Below, piece by piece: positions 23,410 to 31,722 of a stretch of 37,434 nt of DNA. This DNA comes from Nostoc sp. CCCryo 231-06 (GTDB taxonomy: Bacteria; Cyanobacteriota; Cyanobacteriia; Cyanobacteriales; Nostocaceae). A model generated the notes under the pieces. The model worked only from the letters and a program-made list of their open reading frames with translations, did no database searches and was not told the origin of the DNA. A program made the position numbers and the translations under genes. The stretch covers positions 1 through 37,434 of the forward strand of contig JAHCSU010000516.1 of NCBI GenBank assembly GCA_023522315.1, given 5' to 3'. Within the stretch, counting starts at the first letter, position 1. Every line of letters starts with the position of its first letter.

Positions 23410-24705
23410 TTAACACCATGTTTGCACAACATGACCCTTCAACTGTTGTCCTAACCAAGGTGTATTTTGTGAAAGTGTATAAAGACTTTTCCGTTCGACT
23501 TTCCAGGTTTGCTGGGGATCAAATAAAGTAAGTTCGGCTGGTTGATGAGGTAGAATCGCACTGACTTTTTGCCCCAAACACTCTGCTGGACTAGTACTCA
23601 ATGCCCGCCATAATTCTAAAGCTGTAAATTCCTCAGTTTCAACGAGATATTGCCACAGCAAGGGTAATGCTAACTCTAAACCAATTGCCCCTGGAGGTGC
23701 TTCGGCAAAGGCTTGGACTTTTTCTTCGTAGCTGTAGGGTGTGTGATCAATAGCGATCGCATCTATCACACCTGCACGCACCCCTGCACGCAACGCCGCC
23801 ACATCACTAGGATTTCCTAACGGCGGGTCTAAATGCAAGCTAGTGTTATAACTCTTAACTGCTTTTGTATCAAGTAAAAGGTGCATCCAGGTGGTGCTGG
23901 CGGTGATGGGTAAACCAGCAGCCTTGGCTGAAGCGATTAATTCCACGCTGCGAGATGTGGAGACGCGCATAATATGGACTGGTGTACCGATGGCTGCAAC
24001 TAATTCAAGCATTGCTGCGATCGCAGTAGTTTCTGCACTGGCGGGTATTGGGGGTAAACCGAAACGCAGAGCATCTGGCCCTTCTCTCATTACACCATTT
24101 GCTGTTAACTGGCGATCGCTAGGCCAAAATGCTAATGGTTTACCCAACGGCTGGACATATTCTAACACTCGCCGCACCAGCGCCAAATTCTCTAAGGGGT
24201 TACCATCGCTAAAACCAACAACTCCAGCAGACGCTAAATCTGCCAATTCCGTCATTTGCTTCCCAGCAACATCTAGGGTGATAGCACCCCAGATATGAAG
24301 CAGGGGGAGAGGAGAAGCAGGGGGAGCCAAATTAATTTTTTCCCTCTGTTTCATTTTCCCGTGTCTCTTTTGCTGCAATTGTGCCACAAGTGCAGGGTTA
24401 TCAATAGCTGGGGATGTATCGGGTAAGATGCTAACTCTGGTAAAGCCGCCAGCAGTAGCAGATTGCAAGAGAGACAACAGAGTTTCCCGTTCTTCAAACC
24501 CTGGTTCACCGGAATGGCTGTATAAATCCACTAACCCCGGCCCGAGAACTAATCCCCGACAATCTCTGATTTGAGTATCGGGGCTGATGTCAGCAATGTG
24601 CGAAGCCACTTCTTGGATATAACCATCAGCAATCAGCACATCAAAGAGTTCATCGATTTTAGAAACTGGGTCAATTACCCGTACTTTTTGCAATAGTTCA
24701 GTCAT
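23410..24705 (-). CDS. pyrC: Dihydroorotase-like protein with degenerate metal site
   Basis: A 431-residue amidohydrolase-superfamily protein of the dihydroorotase class (carbamoyl aspartate to dihydroorotate, pyrimidine synthesis). Overall sequence from VRVIDPVSKIDELFDVLIADG through PGLVDLYSHSGEPGFE and the late IDHTPYSYEEK is clearly of this family. However, key metal and substrate residues are changed: the usual DxHxHxR is DLYSHSG (60-66), with the first His replaced by Tyr62 and the Arg by Gly66. HVS is RVS at IMRVSTSRSVELI, and the H of DHAPH is Tyr in DHTPY. It is probably a catalytically inactive homolog (PyrC'-like), or has a changed function. An insert near residues 112-134 (KRHGKMKQREKINLAPPASP) looks extra. 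The symbol pyrC reflects family, not proven activity. Confidence 0.8.
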   Translation of the reverse strand: MTELLQKVRVIDPVSKIDELFDVLIADGYIQEVASHIADISPDTQIRDCRGLVLGPGLVDLYSHSGEPGFEERETLLSLLQSATAGGFTRVSILPDTSPAIDNPALVAQLQQKRHGKMKQREKINLAPPASPLPLLHIWGAITLDVAGKQMTELADLASAGVVGFSDGNPLENLALVRRVLEYVQPLGKPLAFWPSDRQLTANGVMREGPDALRFGLPPIPASAETTAIAAMLELVAAIGTPVHIMRVSTSRSVELIASAKAAGLPITASTTWMHLLLDTKAVKSYNTSLHLDPPLGNPSDVAALRAGVRAGVIDAIAIDHTPYSYEEKVQAFAEAPPGAIGLELALPLLWQYLVETEEFTALELWRALSTSPAECLGQKVSAILPHQPAELTLFDPQQTWKVERKSLYTLSQNTPWLGQQLKGHVVQTWC

Positions 24706-24821
24706 AAAAGTTTTTAGTTATGAGTTAAAAGTTAAGAGTTATGAGTTATTTGTTCCTCAGTCATTGCTTCTAAACTTTATTCCTCACTTCTAAATTCCTC
24801 GCTTCTAACTTTATTTCTCAT

Positions 24822-24873
24822 AGACGCGATAAATCGCGTCTCTACTTTTGTACAGACGCGATTCATCGCGTCT
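24822..24873. repeat. Two AGACGCGAT palindromes in tandem
   Basis: agacgcgataaatcgcgtct (24822-24841) and agacgcgattcatcgcgtct (24854-24873) are near-perfect palindromes; a partial third copy follows at 24881-24895. Related copies are at 3549-3569 and 36189-36208. Confidence 0.75.
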
Positions 24874-24908
24874 CTCTTGTACGCGATTCATCGCATTTCA
24901 GCACTCTA

Positions 24909-26261
24909 TCACAACGCCCCTGCTGCTGTTTTATCTAGTACGCCTCCACCGAAGTGAGTGGTAATGTTCATCGCTTGCAATACTGGTAAACCATCGATTC
25001 CAGAAGGGTAGTCAATAACGCTAACTGCGCCATTACCTTGGCGGAAATTCCAGAAATTTTCTAGCGATAAACCCAGAATGTGACAAAGTAAAGTTTTATT
25101 AGTTGCGTCGTGAGCTACTACTAATACAGTTTTGAATTGATTCGTTGATGCAGATTGTACAATTGATTGCCAAGCTGCAACGCTACGTTCCCACACCTCT
25201 TGCAAATTTTCTCCTTCAGGCATTTGCACTTGGGCTGGTACTAACCGCCAGCGCTGCAATTCTCCGGGAAATTCTTGCTCTATCTCTGTTTCTAATCTTC
25301 CTTCCCAGAGTCCGTGACTGATTTCTCTTAAACCATCTTGCAAGTCTAACTTTACATTAGGATGTTGTTTTAGAATAATCTCTGCTGTTTCTTTAGGGCG
25401 CAGCATTGGGCTACTGCAAGCATTATCAATCGCTACCTCTTGGAGAAAATCGCCTGCTTTTTGCGACTGTTGTCTACCGTTGTCGTTGAGGGGGACATCA
25501 ATTTGCCCTTGAAACCTGGTTTGGCGATTCCAGTCAGTTTCACCATGACGCACCAATAATAACCGTATTCCTTGATGATCCGGCCGCAATGAGGGTAGAC
25601 TTTCCCCAGTGTGTTGCGTCTGATTTAAGGATTCTAGCTGAACTGGTTCCCCCAAGCCTCCAGCAAAATTTAGTACGCTGATGCCACAGTTAGATTGCTG
25701 TATTGAATGGTAGCGACTTGGGGGGATTCCCAAGGCTGTGCTAATCAAGGCGCGATTAATGCCGTTATGTCCCACGATGAGAATAGTTTCGCCTTGATGT
25801 TGAGACAAAGTTTCTTGCCAAAACTGCCGTGCTTGTTCGTATAAAGCAAGAACGGGAAAATGTTCTCTTGTCCCTTGTGCATCATTCAGCAGCATCCGTA
25901 GTTCGTCGGGGCGTTGATGCCAAGTGCGGTAGTCTTCGGCAAATTTCTGCTTAACTTCAGCAGTCAGCAGTGCTTCCCATAAAGGTAAATCAATTTCTAG
26001 CAGCAAATCAGAAACTTGGATTACAGCAGACTGTTCAGCATGAGTAGCTAACTCACTATGGATAATATCTGCTGTGTGTTTCGCTCGTTGCAGGGGACTG
26101 CTATAGATAGCATTAAATAAAATATTGCTGAGGGCTTTGCCAACAATACTTGCATCGTTACGACCTTTTTCGGTTAATGTTGACGCATCAGTGCGTCCCT
26201 GAATACGCCGCTCGGTATTATAACCACTTTGACCGTGGCGCACAATGATGACACGAGTCAT
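24909..26261 (-). CDS. Two-domain histidine phosphatase (tandem phosphoglycerate-mutase-like)
   Basis: A 450-residue protein with two histidine-phosphatase domains. Domain 1 (1-200): VRHGQ with catalytic His9, Arg8, YSSPLQRAKHTA and His165 in IVGHNG. Domain 2 (about 230-440): VRHGETDWN with His239, CSSPMLRPKETA, LREISHGLWEGRLETE and a second His in VVAHDATNK (about 383). Domain 1 lacks the EGxxxGxWEG-like acid loop (has LLEIDLPLWEALL), so it may be less active. The family includes phosphatases of phosphoserine, sugar phosphates and alpha-ribazole-type substrates; the substrate cannot be read. The ATG at 26261 gives a perfect family start (MTRVIIVRHGQ). Confidence 0.9.
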   Translation of the reverse strand: MTRVIIVRHGQSGYNTERRIQGRTDASTLTEKGRNDASIVGKALSNILFNAIYSSPLQRAKHTADIIHSELATHAEQSAVIQVSDLLLEIDLPLWEALLTAEVKQKFAEDYRTWHQRPDELRMLLNDAQGTREHFPVLALYEQARQFWQETLSQHQGETILIVGHNGINRALISTALGIPPSRYHSIQQSNCGISVLNFAGGLGEPVQLESLNQTQHTGESLPSLRPDHQGIRLLLVRHGETDWNRQTRFQGQIDVPLNDNGRQQSQKAGDFLQEVAIDNACSSPMLRPKETAEIILKQHPNVKLDLQDGLREISHGLWEGRLETEIEQEFPGELQRWRLVPAQVQMPEGENLQEVWERSVAAWQSIVQSASTNQFKTVLVVAHDATNKTLLCHILGLSLENFWNFRQGNGAVSVIDYPSGIDGLPVLQAMNITTHFGGGVLDKTAAGAL

Positions 26262-26720
26262 CTAAAAGCCCTCCTCTTATCTAGACGATTAATTCTACTG
26301 CAAAATGATTGCACATTTAGCGACTTATACCATTTCACTTTAATAATGATACAAATATGCTGGTAGGGGCATGGCATTGCCATGCCCTTACGATAAATTT
26401 ATATCTATCAGGATTTTCGTGAATTGGTATTAGGAAGGCGGATTGAGTCAAGTACGAAACTTTATTCTTGTAGGGGACGTAGAATGAGCAGCTAAAAGCG
26501 CCGTTGTGTTAACAATGTTTGCTAACCAAACTGTTTTAATTCTAATATTAAATTTGGTTTAAGTTAAGTAACTAAGAACAATTAAATGTATATATAGCAG
26601 CCCTAAATCATTTGTGAAAGTTTCTGTTGATTCTTCTCTCTGTGTTCTCTGCGCCTCTGCGGTTCGTTATACCATTTAGACATAGCATTGAAGATGCAGG
26701 CACAATTTATCAATTGTGCC
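26262..26720. other. Intergenic region with dispersed repeats
   Basis: No gene. It holds a GGGGCATGGCATTGCC palindrome at 26363-26391 and the degenerate cgcagaggcgcagagaacac-type repeat at about 26628-26665. The segment between is AT-rich. Confidence 0.4.
26363..26391. repeat. 29-bp GTAGGGGCA..TGCCCTTAC palindrome, copy 1
   Basis: gtaggggcatggcattgcca and its inverted end form a near-perfect palindrome. Copies with the same arms but different central bases are at 34951-34979 and 36089-36117. Confidence 0.8.
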
Positions 26721-26839
26721 TAAGTAGGTAGGCGTAATTAAACACAAGATCAAACCTCACCCTCAATCCCTCTCCTTGTTAAGGAGAGGGATTGAGGAGG
26801 CAGGGTGAGGTTTTATATTTAATTTGACCCACTTACTTA
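26721..26839. mobile_element. 119-bp MITE-like element, same ends as 6177-6304, with an internal palindrome
   Basis: Left end taagtaggtaggcgtaatta (26721-26740) and the right end (26820-26839) are imperfect inverted copies bounded by TA. The left arm differs from that of the 6177 element by only one base over 13. The core (26756-26815) is a strong hairpin (aacctcaccct/agggtgaggtt outside ccctctcctt/aaggagaggg), a palindromic repeat apparently nested in the MITE. Confidence 0.7.
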
Positions 26840-26935
26840 CCAAGTATTTTGAGCAACCCGTAATTAATTAAAACTACAGCATTAACCTTGGGAGCATTCC
26901 AAATGTGTAAGTTATATCAAAACCACGTTATAAAT

Positions 26936-27022
26936 TGTCATTGCGATCGCAACGTAGTTGAGTGAAGCAATCGCAAGATATACAATTGCTTCACTACGCT
27001 ACCGCTTCATTCGCAATGACAA
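26936..27022. repeat. 87-bp element with 12-bp TTGTCATTGCGA inverted ends
   Basis: ttgtcattgcga (26936-26947) and tcgcaatgacaa (27011-27022) are perfect inverted repeats. Inside, gaagcaatcgcaa and ttgcttcactacg add further pairing, so the whole can fold into a long hairpin. Noncoding. Confidence 0.7.
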
Positions 27023-27076
27023 ATACCTTCGGGCAAAATTTGGATGCTCCCATTAACCTTTATATCTATTATCTGA

Positions 27077-27430
27077 TTATTCTCTTTGTAAATCCAACTG
27101 TACTTGCAATCCATCATTGTCACTTCCAGACTGAGCCGGTGCTAAGAAAACAGAAGTGTCTGGCTGTGATAATGATTCGTTAAACTGTATTCTGGCTGGA
27201 GTTTTATTGTCTCTTCTATTATTGTTGGAGATGCTTGCTGGATTAGTTTGCTCAAAAAAGCTTTTAAAGTCTTCTTGGGCTGTTCTATGATCAATTCCAA
27301 CTAAAGAATCACCAGTTAATCTGTATTGTTCTAAATTTGAACTTGATGCTGGTGACTGTGCGTATACTTGGCTTCCTAAGCTTACAAAGGCTGCCGTAAT
27401 CGCTAAGAAAGCAATAGTTTTGCTGTTCAT
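27077..27430 (-). CDS. Small exported protein, function unknown
   Basis: A 117-residue protein with a clear Sec signal peptide (MNSKTIAFLAITAAFVSLGS then QVYAQS, cleavage after VYA). The mature part is polar, rich in Ser, Asn, Gln and Asp, with no cysteine, and no family I can name. RLTGDSLVGIDHRTAQEDF is its most distinctive segment. The signal peptide starts at ATG 27430; no operon partner. The protein is probably periplasmic or secreted. Confidence 0.75.
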   Translation of the reverse strand: MNSKTIAFLAITAAFVSLGSQVYAQSPASSSNLEQYRLTGDSLVGIDHRTAQEDFKSFFEQTNPASISNNNRRDNKTPARIQFNESLSQPDTSVFLAPAQSGSDNDGLQVQLDLQRE

Positions 27431-27712
27431 TTGTTTTATCCAAATTATCTTTAATATTGCTGGTCTATTATTCTCTGAGAAAATTATTTTGATGAACTCT
27501 ATCTTTTGGTTCTACAACAATAATTGTATTGCGTATCTACTTAGAACGTCAATGATTCCGGCTCTATCTAAAGTTACTTATACTGTCATCGTATTGCTTA
27601 GATTTGTACAAGTTAGACAGTAGGGTTATCTGGTTCAGTTTCCGAGCGATCGCAGTTAAGTTTGTTGAGATATGCCAGGATTAAATTAAGGATATTTAAC
27701 AGTCGCAGTAGA
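27431..27712. other. Intergenic, no feature recognised
   Basis: Mostly AT-rich upstream DNA of the exported-protein gene; its promoter is presumably here. No recognisable gene. Confidence 0.35.
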
Positions 27713-27742
27713 GCGATGCCTACGGCGGGCTACGCCAACGCA
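27713..27742 (+). repeat. 30-bp dispersed repeat, intact intergenic copy
   Basis: This copy (gcgatgcctacggcgggcta and ten further bases) is the reference for the insertions at 21019-21048, 3283-3312 and the split copy at 911-983. All three plus-strand frames and one minus-strand frame lack a stop codon. Confidence 0.85.
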
Positions 27743-27794
27743 CTCAACACAGAAAGCCACATTTTTGTCAGGGTAAAACTGTCACACTTACCCA

Positions 27795-27920
27795 TATCCC
27801 GCCCAGAACTGAAGTTCAGGGCTGATAGCTGAAGTCCACTTAAGTGGACTAAATTAATTATTCAGTCCACAAAGCGTGGACTTCAGCTATGAGACTCGGA
27901 ATTCATTCCGAGGCGGGATA
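27795..27920. repeat. 126-bp hairpin-forming repeat element
   Basis: tatcccgcc (27795-27803) and ggcgggata (27912-27920) close a long imperfect stem. Inner arms include atagctgaagtccac (27824-27838) and gtggacttcagctat (27876-27890), with smaller hairpins at the tip (gtccacttaagtggac). Noncoding palindromic repeat, possibly a mobile or transcript-end structure. Confidence 0.75.
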
Positions 27921-28065
27921 GAAACGTAGTGCAAGATTTATTAATGATATGGCTGCGACAAGACTTGTGTGTACACCGTAGCTAACGTTAGTAGGGAAGG
28001 GATTGGGGGTTAGGTCTTTATTGGACTCAACAAAGAAGCGCTATTATATTGATGCGATCGCACTA

Positions 28066-28182
28066 CTTGCCAATCAGTGCCGTGTTGCCGTTGAGTATTG
28101 CATCGCCGTGTTATCTCAATGCAACCTCTTGCAATGCGGTTGTATCGACTAACAATGCGATTGTACCAACTTGCTACGCCTG
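28066..28182 (+). repeat. Second degenerate 21-bp repeat array
   Basis: Between about 28066 and 28182 similar words (caatgcggttgta, caatgcgattgta) recur at 21-bp spacing. Read on the plus strand they give NAVVSTN, NAIVPTC and weaker units, resembling the TN..AVV units of the array at 13765-14014. No start codon or stop-free long frame. Confidence 0.5.
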
Positions 28183-28230
28183 CCTAATAAGTATGATCTG
28201 GTCGCGCCCCTGTTAAATGCCATCACTCCA

Positions 28231-29808
28231 TCACTCTGGTAATCTTTCTAACGCCTCCCGTGCGATCGCCCCCCGATATTCATCCTTATACTCAACATAT
28301 ATCTCCAACGCTGTCTGTAAATTAACCCTCGCCTCTGCGTAGTTTTCTTCTGCTTCTGCAAGTGTTCCTAAACCGTGGTAGGTGAATGCTTGGGAATAGC
28401 GATCGCCAAATTCGATTTTGATTGCCAAAGCTTCTTTGTAATTGCGCCGCGCCTCCTCAAATTCCCGCAATTTTTGGGCAACTCTTCCCAACTCGTGGTA
28501 GGTGACAGCTTGAGAATAGCGATCGCCAAATTCGATTTTGATTGCCAAAGCTTCTTTGTAATTGCGCCGCGCCTCCTCAAATTCCCGCAAATCTTGGGCA
28601 ACTCTTCCCAACTGGTGGTAGGTGCTAGCAGAAGAATAGCGATCGCCAAATTCGATTTTGATAGCCAAAGCTTGTTGGTAATTGCGCCGCGCCTCCTCAA
28701 ATTCCCGCAAATATTGGGCAACTCTTCCCAACTGGTGGTAGGTGCTAGCTTGAGAATAGCGATCGCCTACTTGTTGTTCAATTTCTAGACGCTGTTGATA
28801 GAAAGTTGTCGCCTGTGTAAATTGTCTCAATTCTAAGTAAGCATTGCCAAGTTTCAACAAAGCAGCAATTTCGCCGCGAGGATTTTGAAGTTGCTGTGAA
28901 ATACTTAAAGATTTTTGATAATAAGTAATTCCTGTATCAAATTGCCTTTGTTGAGAATAAGACTTTCCTAATGTGTTGAGAACTTCAGCATGGAAGGTGG
29001 AATCTTGAAACTCATTAGCTATTTTTTCGGCTTCTTCTAAATATTCTCTAGCTTTGATAGGTTCTCTTTTACTCAGATAAGCAACTCCTAACTGATGCAA
29101 AATATTACTACAGTTGCGGAGGTTTTCTCCTATCGGATGATGTCCAGTAGGTTTATATTCCATTAGCAGACGGTGTAATAAATCGATCCGCTCTTGCTTT
29201 TCTGGAGGTTCTAATCTGTCTATAATTCTCTCAGTATTTTGAGCCTCATTAATCGCATGATCTTTAGTAATTTGAGGAGTTTGAAACCTAAACATCCCCG
29301 ATTGCCAAGCCCAAAAATCAGGAGCAAATTTGGCTAACCGAGTCAGGGCATAATCTGGCAGAATAAACAGAATCGGATGAGGAACAGTTCTTTTATAAGC
29401 ATCTCGGACAAAGTTGAGGTCTTGTAAAACTGGCGGGTAGTCTCCATAAACGCCAATAGACTTTTCTAAACCTTGTATAATCAAGACTAATTTTTTGTTA
29501 GATTCTATCTCAAGAGTTGGTAATATTTGGACAATTTCATCCCTAAGAAACCGCAAATTTTCATCAGAGAAATTCAGAGTCACAAACTGAATATCCCGAC
29601 ACTCAGGATTTGTCTTTAGTGCCTCAACTAATATTTCTGCATCTGGGGGAAAATTAATTTCTACAAAACCGATGGTAAACTTTTCTGCAAAGTCTACAAA
29701 GGTGAGTAATTCAGCAAATATCTCTTGATTAAGCGCGATAAATGCCCCGATTTCTGAGCTAAGGTTGCGCTGCGAGTGCGGATGCGAGGGCTTTCTGGAA
29801 GAATTCAT
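28231..29808 (-). CDS. TPR-repeat protein with N-terminal NTPase-like domain lacking a P-loop
   Basis: A 525-residue protein. Residues 1-185 resemble a P-loop NTPase fold without a Walker A: a Walker-B-like LVLIIQGLEKS (about 106-116) and HPILFILPDYALTRLAKFAP (about 142-161) appear, but no GxxGxGK. Residues about 225-520 are tetratricopeptide repeats, including 40-residue units that are nearly identical (ASTYHQLGRVAQ-LREFEEARRNY-ALAIKIEFGDRYS). The gene overlaps the 3' end of the AAA ATPase gene by 50 bp on the same strand, so the two form an operon and probably a complex. I know this gene pair in Nostocales genomes, but its function is not established. The start ATG at 29808 could be a little late or early. 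Confidence 0.88.
   Translation of the reverse strand: MNSSRKPSHPHSQRNLSSEIGAFIALNQEIFAELLTFVDFAEKFTIGFVEINFPPDAEILVEALKTNPECRDIQFVTLNFSDENLRFLRDEIVQILPTLEIESNKKLVLIIQGLEKSIGVYGDYPPVLQDLNFVRDAYKRTVPHPILFILPDYALTRLAKFAPDFWAWQSGMFRFQTPQITKDHAINEAQNTERIIDRLEPPEKQERIDLLHRLLMEYKPTGHHPIGENLRNCSNILHQLGVAYLSKREPIKAREYLEEAEKIANEFQDSTFHAEVLNTLGKSYSQQRQFDTGITYYQKSLSISQQLQNPRGEIAALLKLGNAYLELRQFTQATTFYQQRLEIEQQVGDRYSQASTYHQLGRVAQYLREFEEARRNYQQALAIKIEFGDRYSSASTYHQLGRVAQDLREFEEARRNYKEALAIKIEFGDRYSQAVTYHELGRVAQKLREFEEARRNYKEALAIKIEFGDRYSQAFTYHGLGTLAEAEENYAEARVNLQTALEIYVEYKDEYRGAIAREALERLPE
28381..28740 (-). repeat. Three near-identical 120-bp coding repeats in the TPR gene
   Basis: Units 28381-28500, 28501-28620 and 28621-28740 are about 95 percent identical by eye. 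They code 40-residue TPR units. Recent duplication or gene conversion is likely; each unit is a multiple of three. Confidence 0.9.
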
Positions 29809-31102
29809 TTTGCTTCACCACTGGATTGGGGTAATTCCACCGTTTATCGCCGTTGTATTCCAAAACTGAAGTGTTAAACAGCATTAACTGACCAATATCA
29901 TCTTTGCTGACATTCTTGGTGATGCACACTTGGGCTAAAAACGCATAATGTTCTTCAGGAATAAACCTTTCAAAATTAAATTGCTGTTGTTTCACAGCAT
30001 AGATAATATCTTCGGCAATAACTTTGGGATGTTTGCGAGTACTAGCAGTTAGGCAAGCAGTCTGTATCATCTGCATTAATTGGCGGACATGTCCTCCACT
30101 GGCTTTTGCTAAATCTAGCAATTCCTGGCGAGATTCAAATACAGCATCAATATCTACCCGCTTTTCAATGAGGCTGGCGACAGCTTCTAGTCCCGTTTGA
30201 TTGTAGTTTAAATGGCAGCGATCGCGTTCCAATTCATAAATATTCACCATTGGGACAATATGAGGATTCCCATCAAACTGATTGAGTGGGTTTTTAGGCG
30301 AACAAAGCACAGAAATTGGAACTGTATAAATTATCGTACAGTCTAGTTCTTGTAACTGAGCCGCATAGTCAAAAAATAAATGTTCTGCAATCGTCGGTGG
30401 TACACGATCCATGTTGTCAAAAATAATCAATAAACCCTTACATTTAGGGAATTTTTTTCGGAGTTTAACGTAGGCATCTCCTAATAAAAGGTTAATATCT
30501 GCCTTCAGACGTGATAGGTCTTTTTCTAAAGTTTGGCGAATAGTAGTTTTTTGCTTATCAGAACCTTTAATTTGTGCCAGTAATTTGACCATCAATTTAG
30601 CGATAAATGGAGCTTCTGGTTTCAGAGTCGCTTCTCCCTGAATACTCACAGACTTTTCTACACTTTCTTCAGTTTATTTGGTAATATCCTTAAACCAAGA
30701 TTCAAAGTTTTCCAAAAGTTGAGCATCAAATTTTAAACCTAATTTACGCAACTCAAATTCTACTTGTTTGATGACGATTAAATATAAGTCTGTATAACGA
30801 GCATCATTAATATCTGTTTCTTCGTTAACTTCTAAATAAATTACGTGGTATTGTTCTTCCCATTGCTTCTGAATGCGTTTTAACTCTGTACTTTTGCCAC
30901 AGCCGCGATGTCCAGTAAACAAAATTGTGCGGAAATCTGCGGGTTCTTGAAAGTCTAAAATTCTACTAACTTCTTCAATTGCTGAAGTTTTGCGGACTGC
31001 TGATAAATCAACATAGTACCGCTCCATGTCTGCACCCTCTAGCGGTTCAACATTACAAACTTGAAATGCAGCTTTGAGAGTATTAGCACGCTGGTGATTC
31101 AT
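29759..31102 (-). pseudogene. AAA-type P-loop ATPase gene split by one in-frame stop codon
   Basis: The gene reads in a single frame of 447 codons on the minus strand from ATG 31102 except for one TAA (30674-30676). The N-terminal part (142 residues) has Walker A GHRGCGKST (64-72) and ends ESWFKDITK. After the TAA the frame continues TEESVEKS and then the second part, with Walker-B-like LLIIFDNMDRVP, SGGHVRQLMQMI and a C-terminal helical domain. In intact relatives I recall a Glu at that junction (ITxETEESVEKS), so GAA to TAA is likely. As it stands the gene is a nonsense pseudogene or depends on readthrough. It could restart from a GTG at 30649, but without the P-loop. It is upstream of, and overlaps, the TPR gene. 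Confidence 0.85.
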
Positions 31103-31722
31103 TGGGTTTTGACTAACTTTATAAATATGACTTTCTCAACTTTAAATTTTAGGCGATCGCAGTGCAATCTTACATTTAATAAAAGTTTACTTTTTTAGCT
31201 AGCAATCCTTTGTAGTATATTATACTTTAATAAAGTGGATAACAATATACCTTTCAGCTTTACACAGCACTGGATTGCATAAGAGTGGTTTTGTTAAAAT
31301 AGCGATCGTTTATAAACCGCGCTATTAAGTAAGTATAATATGTTAACAAAATTCAGAATTGTATTTAATTGTCAATCCTCCAAAAGGTAGAATACATGTT
31401 ATTTTCCCTGACTTAGTTAATTTCGCTCAACCAGACTGGGTTGATGTGAAAAAATAGCACACTTTATCAATTAATATCAACTTCAGTAATAAAAGTGAGT
31501 ATTAGTAACTTCTAAAAAATTTACCCAAACAAGCTTGTATATTGCTCAAACATTTGAAAGAATAACTAAAATAATCATCAGTGACACTAAAATATTAATT
31601 GTTATTTCTAATTACTAAGTTATTAATTTTCAGTGTGATGATTGCCTCATATCGTGAAAAGTTTAACTTTGCTATTACTATGGCTTGCAAATTTATCTTT
31701 TTTAATTTAATACAAAAACTAC
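31103..31722. other. 620-bp AT-rich region between divergent ATPase and cyclase genes
   Basis: Contains the promoters of both divergent genes, but I cannot place boxes. A HIP1-like octamer lies near 31154. No small gene or RNA is recognisable. The cyclase begins directly with a PAS domain, so an N-terminal part could once have been here, but I see no remains in frame. Confidence 0.4.

Noticed and set aside
23234-23458. 74-codon minus-strand frame
   Set aside because: Overlaps the dihydroorotase 3' end and a palindromic repeat cluster; no independent evidence.
26962-27183. 73-codon plus-strand frame
   Set aside because: Starts in a hairpin repeat and runs antisense to the exported-protein gene.
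28375-28788. 137-codon plus-strand frame opposite the TPR gene
   Set aside because: Repeated only because the TPR gene is repeated; antisense shadow.
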